DNA of 59,682 nt from Micromonosporaceae bacterium. GTDB lineage: Bacteria; Actinomycetota; Actinomycetes; Mycobacteriales; Micromonosporaceae. The first letter of the stretch is position 1. Each line of letters opens with the position of its first letter. Location: the NCBI GenBank assembly GCA_020027875.1, contig JAHRHA010000019.1, forward strand, positions 1 to 59,682, in the 5' to 3' direction. Shown here piece after piece: positions 46,612-56,010 of this stretch. The translations under genes were made by a program, and so were the position numbers. Under the pieces are notes generated by a model, which was not told where the DNA came from, did no database searches, and saw only the letters and a list, made by a program, of their open reading frames with translations.

Positions 46612-48727
46612 CCGTCGGATCAGAGCAGCTCACCGATGCGCGCGGCGGCCCGGGCCGCGCCGTCGGTCTCGACTGGTCGTAGTCGACCGTCCGGCCCAAC
46701 TCGGCCACGATCGCCTCAGCCACGATGTCGGGATCCATCTCCGCGTAATCCATACACCGGCCGGCACCGTGGCGTTCGAGCCGATGGCGCACATGAAGGT
46801 TCTGCTCGAAATGGTTGCGCAGCGGCACGTAGATGAACGGGCGGCGGGCCGCGGTGAGCTCCATCGTCGTCGTCAGCCCGCCCTGCACGATGGCGATATC
46901 GCACGCCGCGAGGTGACGATGCAGATCGGGGACGAAGCCTTGGACCTCAACACCGGGCATCGCCGGAAGCGAGGCCGGATCGATGCGGGGCCCCGTCACC
47001 ACAATCATCCGTAGACCGTCAATCCGGCGGGCCGCCGCCGGATACGCCGTCATCACGCGGCGCAACAGATGTCCGCCGACGCCGGAGCCGCCGACGCTGA
47101 CGACGCAGACCCGCTCGCCATCGGAGTAGCCCAACGCCGCCCGTACGCGGGCCCGGTCATCTACATCGGACGGCGGGAAGCCGGTCACATATCCGGTGAA
47201 GTCGAAGTTCCGGTTGGCCCATTCCCGGATCAGCGGAAGACCCGGGCCGAACTCTGCGGGCACCACGTCCTCCGGGTTGCCGACGAAGAGCGCGCGGTCG
47301 CGCATCCGGGGAAAACGGGCAATCTGCTCGACCATCTCGGCGTTGTAGTCGGCTGTCAGCGCCGCTTCGGCATCGCCACCGGACGCCATCGGCAGCCAAC
47401 CGACGAAGTCCGTCATCCACACGTATGCCGAACGCTTGAGTTCCGGATTCTCATGCAGGAAGTAGTCGACATCCCAGGCCTCGTCGCCGATCCACACGTC
47501 GTAGTGCTCGTCGCTGACGAGGTCGTCGAAGACCATGAAGTTGGCCAGAAGGATCTCGTCCATCCGGCGGATCGCCTGGAATGCGTGCAGGTCGTGCTCA
47601 CCGGACTCGCTTTCGACGTGTGCCGACTCGCTGGCGAGCCAGGCCGAGGCCGGGTGGACGTGTTCGCCGTGCCGTTCAAGCAACTCGGTGACCGGATGCT
47701 GAGCCAGCCAGTCGATCTGCAGATCTGGGTGGAGCCGACGCAGCTCGTCAGCGATGGCGATATCGCGTCTGGCGTGGCCGAGGCCGATCGGCGAGGAGAG
47801 ATACAGGGCACGCCTGCGACGATCCAGCGGCCGCGTCCACCGCCGGCGCGGTTGCTTCGTCGACACGAGTGCGGTGGCGAACTCCCGGATCCACCGGTTG
47901 ACCGCAACCGGTTCGCGGGCGGCGAGAATGTGGCCGCCACCCGACACGGTGATCATCTCGCCGCCGGTCAACTCGGCGAATCGTTGGCCAAACGCATGCG
48001 GGATGCACTGATCCGACTCTCCATGGATCACGAGCACTGGGCAGCTGACCGAACGGAGTAACCTCTCCGTGGCGGCGCGGTCATCGACGTACCATTGCCC
48101 GGCCTCGGTCGTGATCAACGTCTCTGGGGTTATTTGCAAGCCCCAGCCGACTGCGTCCTCCCGTTGCTTACTCGAGTGGGGCTCGCTGATCAGTGTGGCG
48201 AAGTAGAAGTCCAGGAACTCCCGGTAGTTGTGTAGCCAGAAATGGCGGTTGTACTTCGCCCAACCCTGCGGGTTGTCCGGGACGGATTCGAAATCACTTT
48301 CGAGCTCCGGCAGTGGGAGACCCAGGTCGAACGCAATGGGTGAGAGCGCCACGAGCCCTTGAACCCGGTCCGGATAGCGGCTCGCGGCAATGGCCCCCCA
48401 CCACGCACCGGAACACAGACCAACGACCACGGCGCGTTCCTGCCCCACGGCATCGAGGACGGCAATGAGATCGTCGACATACTCGACGTCTGCGTACGCG
48501 TCCTCAGTCTCTGGACGGTCCGAGCGCCCGTTGCCGCGGGGATCGACTGTGATGACTCGGAAATGCCGCGCGAGGTAAGGCACCTGTGCCTTCCACAGCC
48601 GCGAGTCCACGATCGCCCACGTCGGCGCGAGGAGGATGGTCGGCTCGCCAGGCCCGTACACCTCGTAGCCGATCTTGACACCGGCGCGGTCAACAAAACC
48701 CTGGACGTCCGCTGAGATAGCCCGCAT
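46499..48727 (-). CDS. Alpha/beta hydrolase-glycosyltransferase fusion, frameshifted at the C-terminus
   Basis: 742 residues as read. Residues 1-290 are an alpha/beta hydrolase whose nucleophile elbow reads GLCSGA, with Cys105 replacing Ser; the acid and His are in ESDQCIP and GGGHILA. Residues about 305-685 are a GT-B glycosyltransferase (YLSSPIGLGHARRD; VSVGGSGVGG; VQGGLTTTMELTAARRPF). After residue 685 the frame becomes low-complexity. One missing base near 46678 would give a natural end, VETDGAARAAARIGELL, stopping at 46620 just clear of the convergent SARP gene; as written it overlaps that gene by 113 bases. Confidence 0.82.
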   Translation of the reverse strand: MRAISADVQGFVDRAGVKIGYEVYGPGEPTILLAPTWAIVDSRLWKAQVPYLARHFRVITVDPRGNGRSDRPETEDAYADVEYVDDLIAVLDAVGQERAVVVGLCSGAWWGAIAASRYPDRVQGLVALSPIAFDLGLPLPELESDFESVPDNPQGWAKYNRHFWLHNYREFLDFYFATLISEPHSSKQREDAVGWGLQITPETLITTEAGQWYVDDRAATERLLRSVSCPVLVIHGESDQCIPHAFGQRFAELTGGEMITVSGGGHILAAREPVAVNRWIREFATALVSTKQPRRRWTRPLDRRRRALYLSSPIGLGHARRDIAIADELRRLHPDLQIDWLAQHPVTELLERHGEHVHPASAWLASESAHVESESGEHDLHAFQAIRRMDEILLANFMVFDDLVSDEHYDVWIGDEAWDVDYFLHENPELKRSAYVWMTDFVGWLPMASGGDAEAALTADYNAEMVEQIARFPRMRDRALFVGNPEDVVPAEFGPGLPLIREWANRNFDFTGYVTGFPPSDVDDRARVRAALGYSDGERVCVVSVGGSGVGGHLLRRVMTAYPAAARRIDGLRMIVVTGPRIDPASLPAMPGVEVQGFVPDLHRHLAACDIAIVQGGLTTTMELTAARRPFIYVPLRNHFEQNLHVRHRLERHGAGRCMDYAEMDPDIVAEAIVAELGRTVDYDQSRPTARPGPPRASVSCSDPTVSHRREGRSAPREPHGVVRAARRAPPTRRSGRAPLGP

Positions 48728-48867
48728 CGTCGCCCCCTCACCTCGGCCCGCTGAGAACCATCGTCGCTCCCCACATTGCAGTCGGATTGCAACGGGGACG
48801 CAAACGGCCCGACGAGGCTGCGGGGTCAGAAGTCCACCAGCACGTCGTGATCCAAGGAGAGGCCATC

Positions 48868-49923
48868 ATGAGCATCGACCAGGACAAGCTGAACGAGTTT
48901 CTGGGACGGTTCGTCGGGGATCTCGGGGCGACCGTGGCCGCCGGCAGCGTGGTCATCGGCGACCGGTTAGGGCTCTATCGCGCCCTGTCGGAGGAGCCGG
49001 CCCGAGCCGATGAGCTCGCCCGGCGGACGGGCACTGACCCTCGCTACATCACCGAATGGCTCCGCGGGCAAGCGGCCGGCGGCTACGTCGCCTATGACGC
49101 GAACACCGAACTCTTCTCCCTCACGGAGGAACAAGCGTTCGCCCTGGCCGACCCTGACGGCGTCGTCTACATGCCGGGGGCATTCATGCTCGCACTCGGG
49201 GCGCTGGAAGCCGAACGAGCGATCACCGACAATTTCCGCTCGGGCGCAGGATTCGGCTGGCACGAGCAGACCGATAACGTCCACGTAGGCTGCGAGAAAT
49301 TCTTCCGGCCGGGCTACGTCGCCAACCTTGTGCCCAGCTGGATCCCCGCGCTGGATGGCGTGGAGTCCAAGTTGCGGGCGGGCGCCAAGGTCGCCGATGT
49401 CGGTTGCGGCCTCGGCGCGTCCACCGTGCTGATGGCTAGCGAGTTCCCTTCCTCGTCCATCGCCGGATCGGACTACCACGCCGGTTCGATCGACCTCGCA
49501 CGAAAGAACGCAACCGAGGCGGGCGTCACCGACCGCGTCACCTTCGAGGTCGCCGGCGCGCAGAACTTTGCCGGTACGGACTACGACCTCGTGACCACAT
49601 TCGACTGCCTGCACGACATGGGCGACCCGCTCGGCGCCGCGAGGCATATCCGGGACGCACTCGCACCCGACGGGACGTGGTTGATTGTGGAGCCGTTCGC
49701 CGGTGACACGGTGGCCGAGAATCTCAACCCGGTCGGGCGCGTCTACTACTCGTTCTCGACCCTGCTCTGCGTACCGAGCGCTTTGTCGCAGCCGGGCGGG
49801 TATTCGCTCGGCGCGCAGGCCGGGGAGGCGGCAATCCGGCAGGTCGTCACGGATGCCGGGTTCACCCGGTTCCGCCGGGCCGCCGAGACTCCCTTCAACC
49901 TTGTGTTCGAGGCCCGGCGCTGA
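48868..49923 (+). CDS. Class I methyltransferase with N-terminal winged helix
   Basis: 351 residues. AAGGAGAGG lies upstream of the ATG. The N-terminal ~90 residues form a winged helix used for dimerisation (IGDRLGLYRALSEE, ADELARRTGTDPRYITEWL), as in O-methyltransferases. The SAM domain (about 165-320) has VADVGCGLGASTVLMA, SDYHAGSID and FDCLHDMGDP. A C-terminal RVYYSFSTLLCVPSALSQPGG is typical of this actinobacterial family. The substrate is unknown. It is divergent from the hydrolase-glycosyltransferase gene. Confidence 0.87.
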   Translation: MSIDQDKLNEFLGRFVGDLGATVAAGSVVIGDRLGLYRALSEEPARADELARRTGTDPRYITEWLRGQAAGGYVAYDANTELFSLTEEQAFALADPDGVVYMPGAFMLALGALEAERAITDNFRSGAGFGWHEQTDNVHVGCEKFFRPGYVANLVPSWIPALDGVESKLRAGAKVADVGCGLGASTVLMASEFPSSSIAGSDYHAGSIDLARKNATEAGVTDRVTFEVAGAQNFAGTDYDLVTTFDCLHDMGDPLGAARHIRDALAPDGTWLIVEPFAGDTVAENLNPVGRVYYSFSTLLCVPSALSQPGGYSLGAQAGEAAIRQVVTDAGFTRFRRAAETPFNLVFEARR

Positions 49924-49940
49924 GGTACGCCCAGGCGCCT

Positions 49941-50050
49941 GCGGTGCGGCCCGGTGCGGCCCGGTGCGGCCCGGTGCGGCACGGTGCGGCCGGTCCGGCA
50001 GTGTTGGGCCGGCGCTGTCGGGCCGGCGCTGTCCGGCCGGCCGGCCGGCG
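49941..50050. repeat. GC-only 10-bp and 14-bp tandem repeats
   Basis: Five copies of a 10-bp unit (CCGGTGCGGC) are followed by two copies of GGGCCGGCGCTGTC and a run of GGCC units. They fill most of the gap between the methyltransferase and TIGR03086 genes. They can fold strongly and may act as a terminator, or may simply be slippage-prone sequence. Confidence 0.8.
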
Positions 50051-50102
50051 TAGCGTATTCGCATCGGCGGCACTCGCACCGCCCGGCCAATAGGGGTTCG
50101 TC

Positions 50103-50672
50103 ATGGCGCTCGTCGACCTGTACCGCCGCAGCGTGGAGAACTTTGCGGACCGGGTCAAGCAGATAAGGCCAGACCAGTGGGCCGCACCGACACCCTGTGC
50201 GGATTGGGACGTGCGGGCCCTGGTCAACCACGTCGTCTCGGAGCAGCTCTGGTCCGTACCGCTCTTCGCTGGTGCCACCATCGCCGAGGTCGGCGACCGC
50301 TTCGACGGCGACCTGCTTGGCGACGACCCCGTCGCGAACTCAACCGAAGCCGCGGAGGATGCGCGGGCCGTGGTCAGCGAGACCGGCGCGATGGACCGTA
50401 CGGTTCATCTGTCCTTTGGAGACACACCCGCGACGGAGTACGTGAATCAGCTCTTCGCCGACCACCTGATCCACGGTTGGGATGTCGCGGCGGCGATAGG
50501 AGCCGACCGTACGATCGATCCCGAATCCGTTCAGGCGTGTCTCGAGTGGTTCGCCGACCGGGAGGACCTTTATCGCGGCGGCGGAGCGATCGGACCCCGG
50601 GTCGACCTACCCGCGGACGCGAGCGACCAGGATCGGCTCCTCGCCGGCTTTGGCCGCGACCCGAAACGGTAG
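50103..50672 (+). CDS. TIGR03086-type metal-binding DinB-like protein
   Basis: 189 residues of the mycothiol-associated DinB/maleylpyruvate isomerase superfamily. The family hallmark PTPCADWDVRALVNHV appears at about 30-45 with a metal-ligand His, and a second His region lies in FADHLIHGWDVAAAIGAD. The function of the family is unknown. It is the second member of this fold in the window, after the one at 16432. It has no close operon partner. Confidence 0.85.
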   Translation: MALVDLYRRSVENFADRVKQIRPDQWAAPTPCADWDVRALVNHVVSEQLWSVPLFAGATIAEVGDRFDGDLLGDDPVANSTEAAEDARAVVSETGAMDRTVHLSFGDTPATEYVNQLFADHLIHGWDVAAAIGADRTIDPESVQACLEWFADREDLYRGGGAIGPRVDLPADASDQDRLLAGFGRDPKR

Positions 50673-50837
50673 CGCTTCGCCACGGCCGTTCGTAGCTGGG
50701 GCGCGCCCGGATTGCTCGGTGAGACCAATCAGACAGCGAGGCACCTAACCCCACCTCCACCTCCGAACACCCACTGACGGCGCCCGGGAGTGTCCCGGTC
50801 ATCGCGCCGTGAGTTTCCCAGTGGGCGGAGGAAAGAC

Positions 50838-52514
50838 ATGAGAGCCACCGCACTATCCATGACCTCGCCGCGTGGCGGGGCGCTGAGCCGGAGGCGCCGG
50901 GCGGGGCTGATCCTCGCGGCCGGTTGCGTCGCCGCGGCGAGCCTCTATGGGCTGGGGCCCGGTGGCGCGACCGCGTCGAGCCACCGGGAGGCCCCACTCG
51001 TGGCGGCGGATCCGGCCATCGACAACACCGACCTGTACGCGTTTGTGAGCCCCGAACGGCGGGACTACGTCACGTTCATCGCGAACTGGCAGCCGTTCTC
51101 CGAGCCCAACGGCGGGCCGAACTTCTACCCGTTCGCCACCGACGCCAGGTACAACATCAACGTCGACAGCAACGGCGACGCCAGGCCGGACGCCATCTTC
51201 CGGTGGACGTTTAAGAACATCGACAACCGCGGCAACAGCACGTTCCTCTACAACAACGGACCGGTCACGTCCATCAAGGACGAGAACCTGCTGTTCCGCC
51301 AGGTCTACACGCTCGAGACGTCCTTCAACGGCAAGCCGTTCGTCACCCGCATCACCGATGCCCCGGTGGCGCCGTCACGGGTCGGGCCGGCATCGATGCC
51401 GGACTACCAGAAGCTCCGCGACGAGGCCGTCATCACCTTCCCGGGCGGCTGGAAGGGCTACGCGGGCCAGGCCGACGACCCGTTCTTCCTGGACCTGCGC
51501 GTCTTTGACCTGCTCTACGGCGGTGACCTCAGCGAGGTCGGTCAGGACACCCTGGCCGGCTACAACGTGAACACCATCGCGCTGCAGGTTCCCTTCACCG
51601 ACGTCGCCTTGAACGAAGACCCGAAGCGCAACCCGGTCATCGGCGTGTGGTCCACCACCGAGCGCCGGCAGGTTCGCATGGCCGACGGCTCGTCGTCCGG
51701 CGGCTGGGCGCAGGTGTCGCGCCTCGGCCAGCCGCTCGTCAACGAGGTGGTCATCCCCAGTGGACTCAAGGACGCCTTCAACTCCCTGAGCCCGGACAAG
51801 GACGCCACGATACCGGCCGTCGTCAAGCGGGTCACCGAACCCGAGGTGCCTAAGCTCATCGAGGCCATCTACAAGCTGAAGGCTCCGGCGACGCCGCGCA
51901 ATGACCTCGTGGAGATCTTCCTGACCGGCATCACCACGAAGGCGAACGGGCCGATCAAGGCAGACCTCAATTCGCAGCTCAACAACGCCGACGTAAATCC
52001 GAAGAAGTTCCAACCGTCGGAGATGCTGCGGCTCAACCTGATGGTGCCGGTGGCGGACAGCCCCAACCGGCTCGGCGTGCTCGCCCAGGATCTGCAAGGA
52101 TTCCCGAACGGCAGGCGGCTCACCGATGACGTTGTCGACATCGGGCTGCAGGCGCTGGAGGGTGCGGCGCTGACCGGCAAGCTGGTCGATGCCATCGCCA
52201 CCGGCGACAAGGTCGATGCGAACGACAACGCCTTCACCGGTGAGTTCCCGTACCTCGCGCTGCCCAACGGCGTCGGCGTCAACACGCTGGCCAAGGACAG
52301 CGGTGCGGGGGCCGGGGCGCCCGCGCCCTCAGCGCCAGCCGAGCCCTCGACGAAGCCCACGGCCATGATCGGAACAAGCAGCGACTGGGTGCCGGTCATG
52401 TCCATCGGCGCGGCTGCCGCTGTCGGTATCGGTGCGATCTTCTTCACCATCTGGTGGCGGCGGCGCAACCGGATCGTTCCGACCGCACACCCGGATTCCA
52501 CCGCCGAGATGTAG
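50838..52514 (+). CDS. DUF4331 secreted, membrane-anchored protein
   Basis: 558 residues. The N-terminus has a twin-arginine-like signal (LSRRRRAGLILAAG) ending near ATASS. The mature part begins SSHREAPLVAADPAIDNTDLYAFV, the DUF4331 hallmark, and covers about 45-490. A Pro/Ala-rich linker and one C-terminal helix (VMSIGAAAAVGIGAIFFTIWW) followed by RRR anchor it in the membrane, exposed outside. GGAGGAAAG lies before the ATG. It is the first of three same-strand genes. The function of DUF4331 is unknown to me. Confidence 0.88.
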   Translation: MRATALSMTSPRGGALSRRRRAGLILAAGCVAAASLYGLGPGGATASSHREAPLVAADPAIDNTDLYAFVSPERRDYVTFIANWQPFSEPNGGPNFYPFATDARYNINVDSNGDARPDAIFRWTFKNIDNRGNSTFLYNNGPVTSIKDENLLFRQVYTLETSFNGKPFVTRITDAPVAPSRVGPASMPDYQKLRDEAVITFPGGWKGYAGQADDPFFLDLRVFDLLYGGDLSEVGQDTLAGYNVNTIALQVPFTDVALNEDPKRNPVIGVWSTTERRQVRMADGSSSGGWAQVSRLGQPLVNEVVIPSGLKDAFNSLSPDKDATIPAVVKRVTEPEVPKLIEAIYKLKAPATPRNDLVEIFLTGITTKANGPIKADLNSQLNNADVNPKKFQPSEMLRLNLMVPVADSPNRLGVLAQDLQGFPNGRRLTDDVVDIGLQALEGAALTGKLVDAIATGDKVDANDNAFTGEFPYLALPNGVGVNTLAKDSGAGAGAPAPSAPAEPSTKPTAMIGTSSDWVPVMSIGAAAAVGIGAIFFTIWWRRRNRIVPTAHPDSTAEM

Positions 52515-52596
52515 CTCCTCGATGAACAGGCACGCCGGTCGACCTCGACGGTCGGCCGGCGTGCCCGGGAACAAGCCCACGCTCCTGGAGGACGCC

Positions 52597-53913
52597 ATGA
52601 GAAGGTTGATCGGCACTCCGCTCCGCATCGGTGCGGTCGCCCTGGCGATCGCACTCGCCCTCGTCCTCCTCGGTGGTATGTTGGGCCGCGCGCCTGAAGC
52701 GCCGCAAATCGCCGCGGAGCCCGCGGCAGTCACACCCGTGGACCGCCTCGAGCAGATGATTCAGCGGTCGCAGGAGCGACTGCGCCGGGTACCCGGGGAC
52801 TGGCACACGTGGGCTTCGCTCGGGATGGCCTACCTGGAGCGCGCCCGGATCACCGCCGACCCCACGTACTATCCCAAGGCCGAGGAGGCGGTGCGACGCT
52901 CCCTCGCCGTAAAGCCCGACGGGAATACCGATGCGCTGGTCGCGCAGGGTGCGCTCGCCAACGCGCGCCACAACTTCGCCGCGGCTCGCCGTTACGCCCT
53001 GGCCGCCATCAAGACCAACGGCTACCACGCCGACGCCTACGGCGTCCTCACCGACGCCGAGACGCAGCTCGGCAATGCCGGCGCCGCCACTGCGGCGGTG
53101 CAACGCCTGCTCGACCTGCGCCCCGGGCTGTCCGCCTATGCCCGCGCCTCGTACGACCTGGAACAGCGTGGCCTCACCGACCAGGCGAGCGACCTGATGC
53201 GCCGTGCGCTCGTCGCCGCGGTGGACCGTCACGACATCGCGTTCTGCCGCAACCAGCTCGGCGATCTCGCACTCAGCGCCGGCGACCTCGCCGCCGCCGA
53301 TGCCGAGTACGCCGCCGGGCTCGCCGCGGAACCGTCGTCGGTCGCACTCCAGCGTGGCCGCGCGCGGGTGGCAGCGATGAGCGGTCGTACGGAGGAGGCG
53401 CTGTCCGCGTACGCCGCGCTCACCCGCCGGGCCCCAACGCCGAGCTACCTCATCGAGTACGCCGACCTGCTGCGCTCGGCCGGTCGCGAGGCCGACGCCC
53501 ATTCCCAGCTTCGGCTGGCGACCGCCGCGCACCAGCTCTTCACCGGCAACGGAGGCGTGGACGGACTCACCGGAGCCGCGCTGGCCGAGGCGTCGGGGCA
53601 ACCGACCCGCGCCCTGCGAGAAGCACAGGCGGAATGGGCGCGCCGCAAGCACGCCGACGTCGCCGACACACTCGGGTGGGCGCTGCATCTGTCCAACCGG
53701 GACACCGAGGCCCTTGCCTACGCCCGCCGCGCGAACACGACCGGTGCACGCTCGGCGATCTACGCCTACCACCTCGGAATGATCGAGCTCGCCCTCGGCG
53801 ACCGGGCCACGGCCCGGCACCACCTCACCGCGGCTCTCCAGATCAACCCGCACTTTTCTCCACTCGACGCGCCGGCCGCGCGGCAGGCGCTGGCGAACCT
53901 GGGGTCATCATGA
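52597..53913 (+). CDS. Membrane-anchored TPR protein
   Basis: 438 residues. A hydrophobic signal anchor (IGAVALAIALALVLLGGML) near the N-terminus is followed by about eight TPR-like helical pairs (for example WASLGMAYLERARITADPTY, LVAQGALANARHNFAAARRY and YHLGMIELALGDRATARHHL). The repeats should be extracytoplasmic. GGAGG precedes the ATG. The stop overlaps the start of the metal-permease gene (ATGA), giving translational coupling. It is inferred to be the scaffold of a complex with DUF4331 and the permease. Confidence 0.87.
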   Translation: MRRLIGTPLRIGAVALAIALALVLLGGMLGRAPEAPQIAAEPAAVTPVDRLEQMIQRSQERLRRVPGDWHTWASLGMAYLERARITADPTYYPKAEEAVRRSLAVKPDGNTDALVAQGALANARHNFAAARRYALAAIKTNGYHADAYGVLTDAETQLGNAGAATAAVQRLLDLRPGLSAYARASYDLEQRGLTDQASDLMRRALVAAVDRHDIAFCRNQLGDLALSAGDLAAADAEYAAGLAAEPSSVALQRGRARVAAMSGRTEEALSAYAALTRRAPTPSYLIEYADLLRSAGREADAHSQLRLATAAHQLFTGNGGVDGLTGAALAEASGQPTRALREAQAEWARRKHADVADTLGWALHLSNRDTEALAYARRANTTGARSAIYAYHLGMIELALGDRATARHHLTAALQINPHFSPLDAPAARQALANLGSS

Positions 53914-55472
53914 CGAGACTCGTTGTAGGGCTGGCCGCCGTTCCGGCGGCCGTACTGGCCGTGGTCCTCATCCCGGCCGCTCCGGCGAGTGCACACCCGC
54001 TCGGCAACTTCTCGATCAACCAGTACCTGGGGCTCACCCTCTACCCCGACCGGGTCGAGGCGAGTGCCGTCGTGGACATCGCCGAGATCCCAACCCTGCA
54101 GGATCGTTCCGACGTCGACGTGGACGCGGACGGATCGGCCAGTGACACCGAGCGTTCCTCCTACGCCGCAACGACGTGCGCAGACCTCGCGGCCGGTGTG
54201 GATGCCCGAGCCGGCGGCCAGCGTCTGGTATGGACGGTTGAGCGCTCCGAGTTCGCGTCCTTCCCGGGCACGGGCGGCCTCGAGGTGTCGCGGCTCGGCT
54301 GCTCGCTGACGGCTCCAGCAGCGCTGGACGCACCGACCGAGGTGCGCGTCGACAATCGCTACCTCGCCGACCGAGTTGGCTGGCGCGAGATGACTGCGAC
54401 CGGCGTAGGCCTGCGTCTGGTCGACTCGTCCGTGCCCAGCCGAAGCGTCAGCGAGGGGCTGCGAAGCTACCCCGAAGATCTGCTCTCCTCTGCCTTGGAC
54501 GTCCGGTCGGCCACCATACGGGTCGAGCCCGGCGCCGGTACCGGTGCCGAGGGCGCCAAGAACGGCGCGGGCGCGGAGGATGGCGCGGCGGTCTTGAGCG
54601 GTGGTAGTGACCCGCTATCGCGATGGATGGCCGCAGTGGACCGGCGGTTCCAGGACCTCGCCGGCGGGACCCTTACGCCGCTGGTCGGCCTGCTGGCCGT
54701 ACTGCTCGCGATCCTTCTCGGCGCGGGTCACGCGGCGCTACCCGGACACGGCAAGACGATCCTGGCCGCCTATCTCGCCGGCCGTCGCGGCCGACCCCGT
54801 GACGCGCTTGCGGTCGCCGGCACCGTCACCCTCACCCACACCGGTGGAGTGCTCGCGCTCGGCCTGCTGCTCACCGCCGGCACGGCGATCGCCGGCGAGG
54901 AGATCCTTGGCTGGCTCGGCCTGGCCAGCGGCGCGCTCGTCTTGGCCGTCGGCGTAACCATGCTCGCCGGTCTGCTGCGGCGACGGGGCCGGGGCCAGCA
55001 CGACCATCTCGCCGGCCACCACCACGCGCATTCCCATGACCACAACCATGATCATGACCACCATGATCATGACCACCATGATCATCACACCCATGAGCAG
55101 GGCCGTCGGCGCTCTGGTCGGCTGGGACTCGCCGGGATCGGTCTGGCCGGTGGCCTAGTGCCGAGCCCTTCAGCCCTCGTCGTGCTGCTGGCCGCGATCG
55201 GGCTGGGCCGCACCGGCTTCGGCGTGCTGCTCGTCATCGCGTACGGAGCGGGCATGGCCGCCACCCTCACCGGTGCAGGCCTTATCCTGCTCGCGCTGCA
55301 ACCCCGCATGACCCGCGCCGCGCTCGCCGGCGGGGCTGGCCCGGGCGGATTAACAACAGGTCTGGCACGGTTGACGGCACGGCTGCACGCGGCGACCCCG
55401 GTGGCAACCACTGGTCTGGTGCTGCTCGTCGGTGCCGGCCTCGCCACTCGCGCCGCCGCCGGAGTGTTCTAA
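53910..55472 (+). CDS. NicO/RcnA-like metal permease with exported N-terminal domain
   Basis: 520 residues. A signal peptide (to APASA) leads to an extracytoplasmic domain starting HPLGNFSINQYLGL (about 30-230). Six transmembrane helices of the nickel/cobalt NicO family follow: motif GHAALPGHGKTILAAYLAG near 275 and GLVPSPSALVVLLAAIGLG near 415. Between them is a loop of alternating His and Asp (about 365-400, including HDHNHDHDHHDHDHHDHH), likely metal-binding and built from repeated DNA units. Export or import of Ni, Co or a similar metal is inferred. Confidence 0.88.
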   Translation: MTRLVVGLAAVPAAVLAVVLIPAAPASAHPLGNFSINQYLGLTLYPDRVEASAVVDIAEIPTLQDRSDVDVDADGSASDTERSSYAATTCADLAAGVDARAGGQRLVWTVERSEFASFPGTGGLEVSRLGCSLTAPAALDAPTEVRVDNRYLADRVGWREMTATGVGLRLVDSSVPSRSVSEGLRSYPEDLLSSALDVRSATIRVEPGAGTGAEGAKNGAGAEDGAAVLSGGSDPLSRWMAAVDRRFQDLAGGTLTPLVGLLAVLLAILLGAGHAALPGHGKTILAAYLAGRRGRPRDALAVAGTVTLTHTGGVLALGLLLTAGTAIAGEEILGWLGLASGALVLAVGVTMLAGLLRRRGRGQHDHLAGHHHAHSHDHNHDHDHHDHDHHDHHTHEQGRRRSGRLGLAGIGLAGGLVPSPSALVVLLAAIGLGRTGFGVLLVIAYGAGMAATLTGAGLILLALQPRMTRAALAGGAGPGGLTTGLARLTARLHAATPVATTGLVLLVGAGLATRAAAGVF

Positions 55473-55569
55473 CCCACCCACGATCCCCCGACCCCCACCA
55501 CCGCGATCAAGGACTTGCGGTCGTGGTTTGGCCTGCGTAGACCTGTTGCCGGCAGGACAGACAAGCCGC

Positions 55570-55619
55570 TTGACAACACACCACCGTCCACCCTACGTTT
55601 AACACGTTCGTTAATTAAC
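55570..55619 (+). promoter_or_regulatory. ArsR promoter with autoregulatory operator candidate
   Basis: TTGACA at 55570-55575 and TACGTT at 55594-55599 form a -35/-10 pair with 18-base spacing. Overlapping and following the -10 is the inverted repeat TTAAC-ACGTTC-GTTAA (55599-55614), extended by the palindrome GTTAATTAAC (55610-55619). It is conspicuously AT-rich for this genome and sits just upstream of an ArsR-type repressor gene, so it is a good autoregulatory operator candidate. Confidence 0.65.
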
Positions 55620-55635
55620 AGAGAGACTAAATACG

Positions 55636-56010
55636 GTGGCGACTGATCGACTCAGCATCATCTTCGCGGCGCTGGCGGACCCGACGCGCCGGGCGATCCT
55701 GGCCCGGCTTTCGGAGGGGGACGCGAACGTCTCGGAGCTCGCTGAGCCGTTCTCCATCAGCCTCCCTGCGATCTCGCGACACTTGAAGGTGCTCGAACAG
55801 GCCGGATTGATCTCCCGAGGCCGCACGGCCCAGTGGCGCTCGAGCACCCTGCAGGCCGAGCCACTCAGGGAAGCCACCGCATGGATGGAGCGCTACCGGC
55901 AGTTCTGGGACGCCAACTTCGAGCGCCTCGACGCTCACCTCCAGCGAGTCCAGCAAAAGCGGTCCGCGCCAACAGACCGGCCGCAGAAGAGAGAGAGGAC
56001 AGTGCCATGA
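55636..56010 (+). CDS. ArsR-family transcriptional repressor (SRPBCC-associated type)
   Basis: 124 residues from GTG. The winged helix shows FAALADPTRRAILARLSEGD, VSELAEPFSISLPAISRHLKVLEQAGLI (recognition helix) and a wing at RGRTAQWRSSTL. No cysteine pair for metal sensing is seen. The C-terminal WMERYRQFWDANFERLDAHL is typical of the subgroup paired with AHSA1/SRPBCC proteins. Its stop overlaps an ATG for such a partner, which is here only a remnant. Confidence 0.9.
   Translation: MATDRLSIIFAALADPTRRAILARLSEGDANVSELAEPFSISLPAISRHLKVLEQAGLISRGRTAQWRSSTLQAEPLREATAWMERYRQFWDANFERLDAHLQRVQQKRSAPTDRPQKRERTVP

Noticed and set aside
49941..50050. Possible CRISPR-like array
   Set aside because: The units are 10-14 bases with no unique spacers; simple tandem repeats.
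52444..53853. A 469-codon minus-strand frame antisense to the TPR gene
   Set aside because: It is antisense to a gene with clear TPR repeats and strong ribosome site; no independent evidence.
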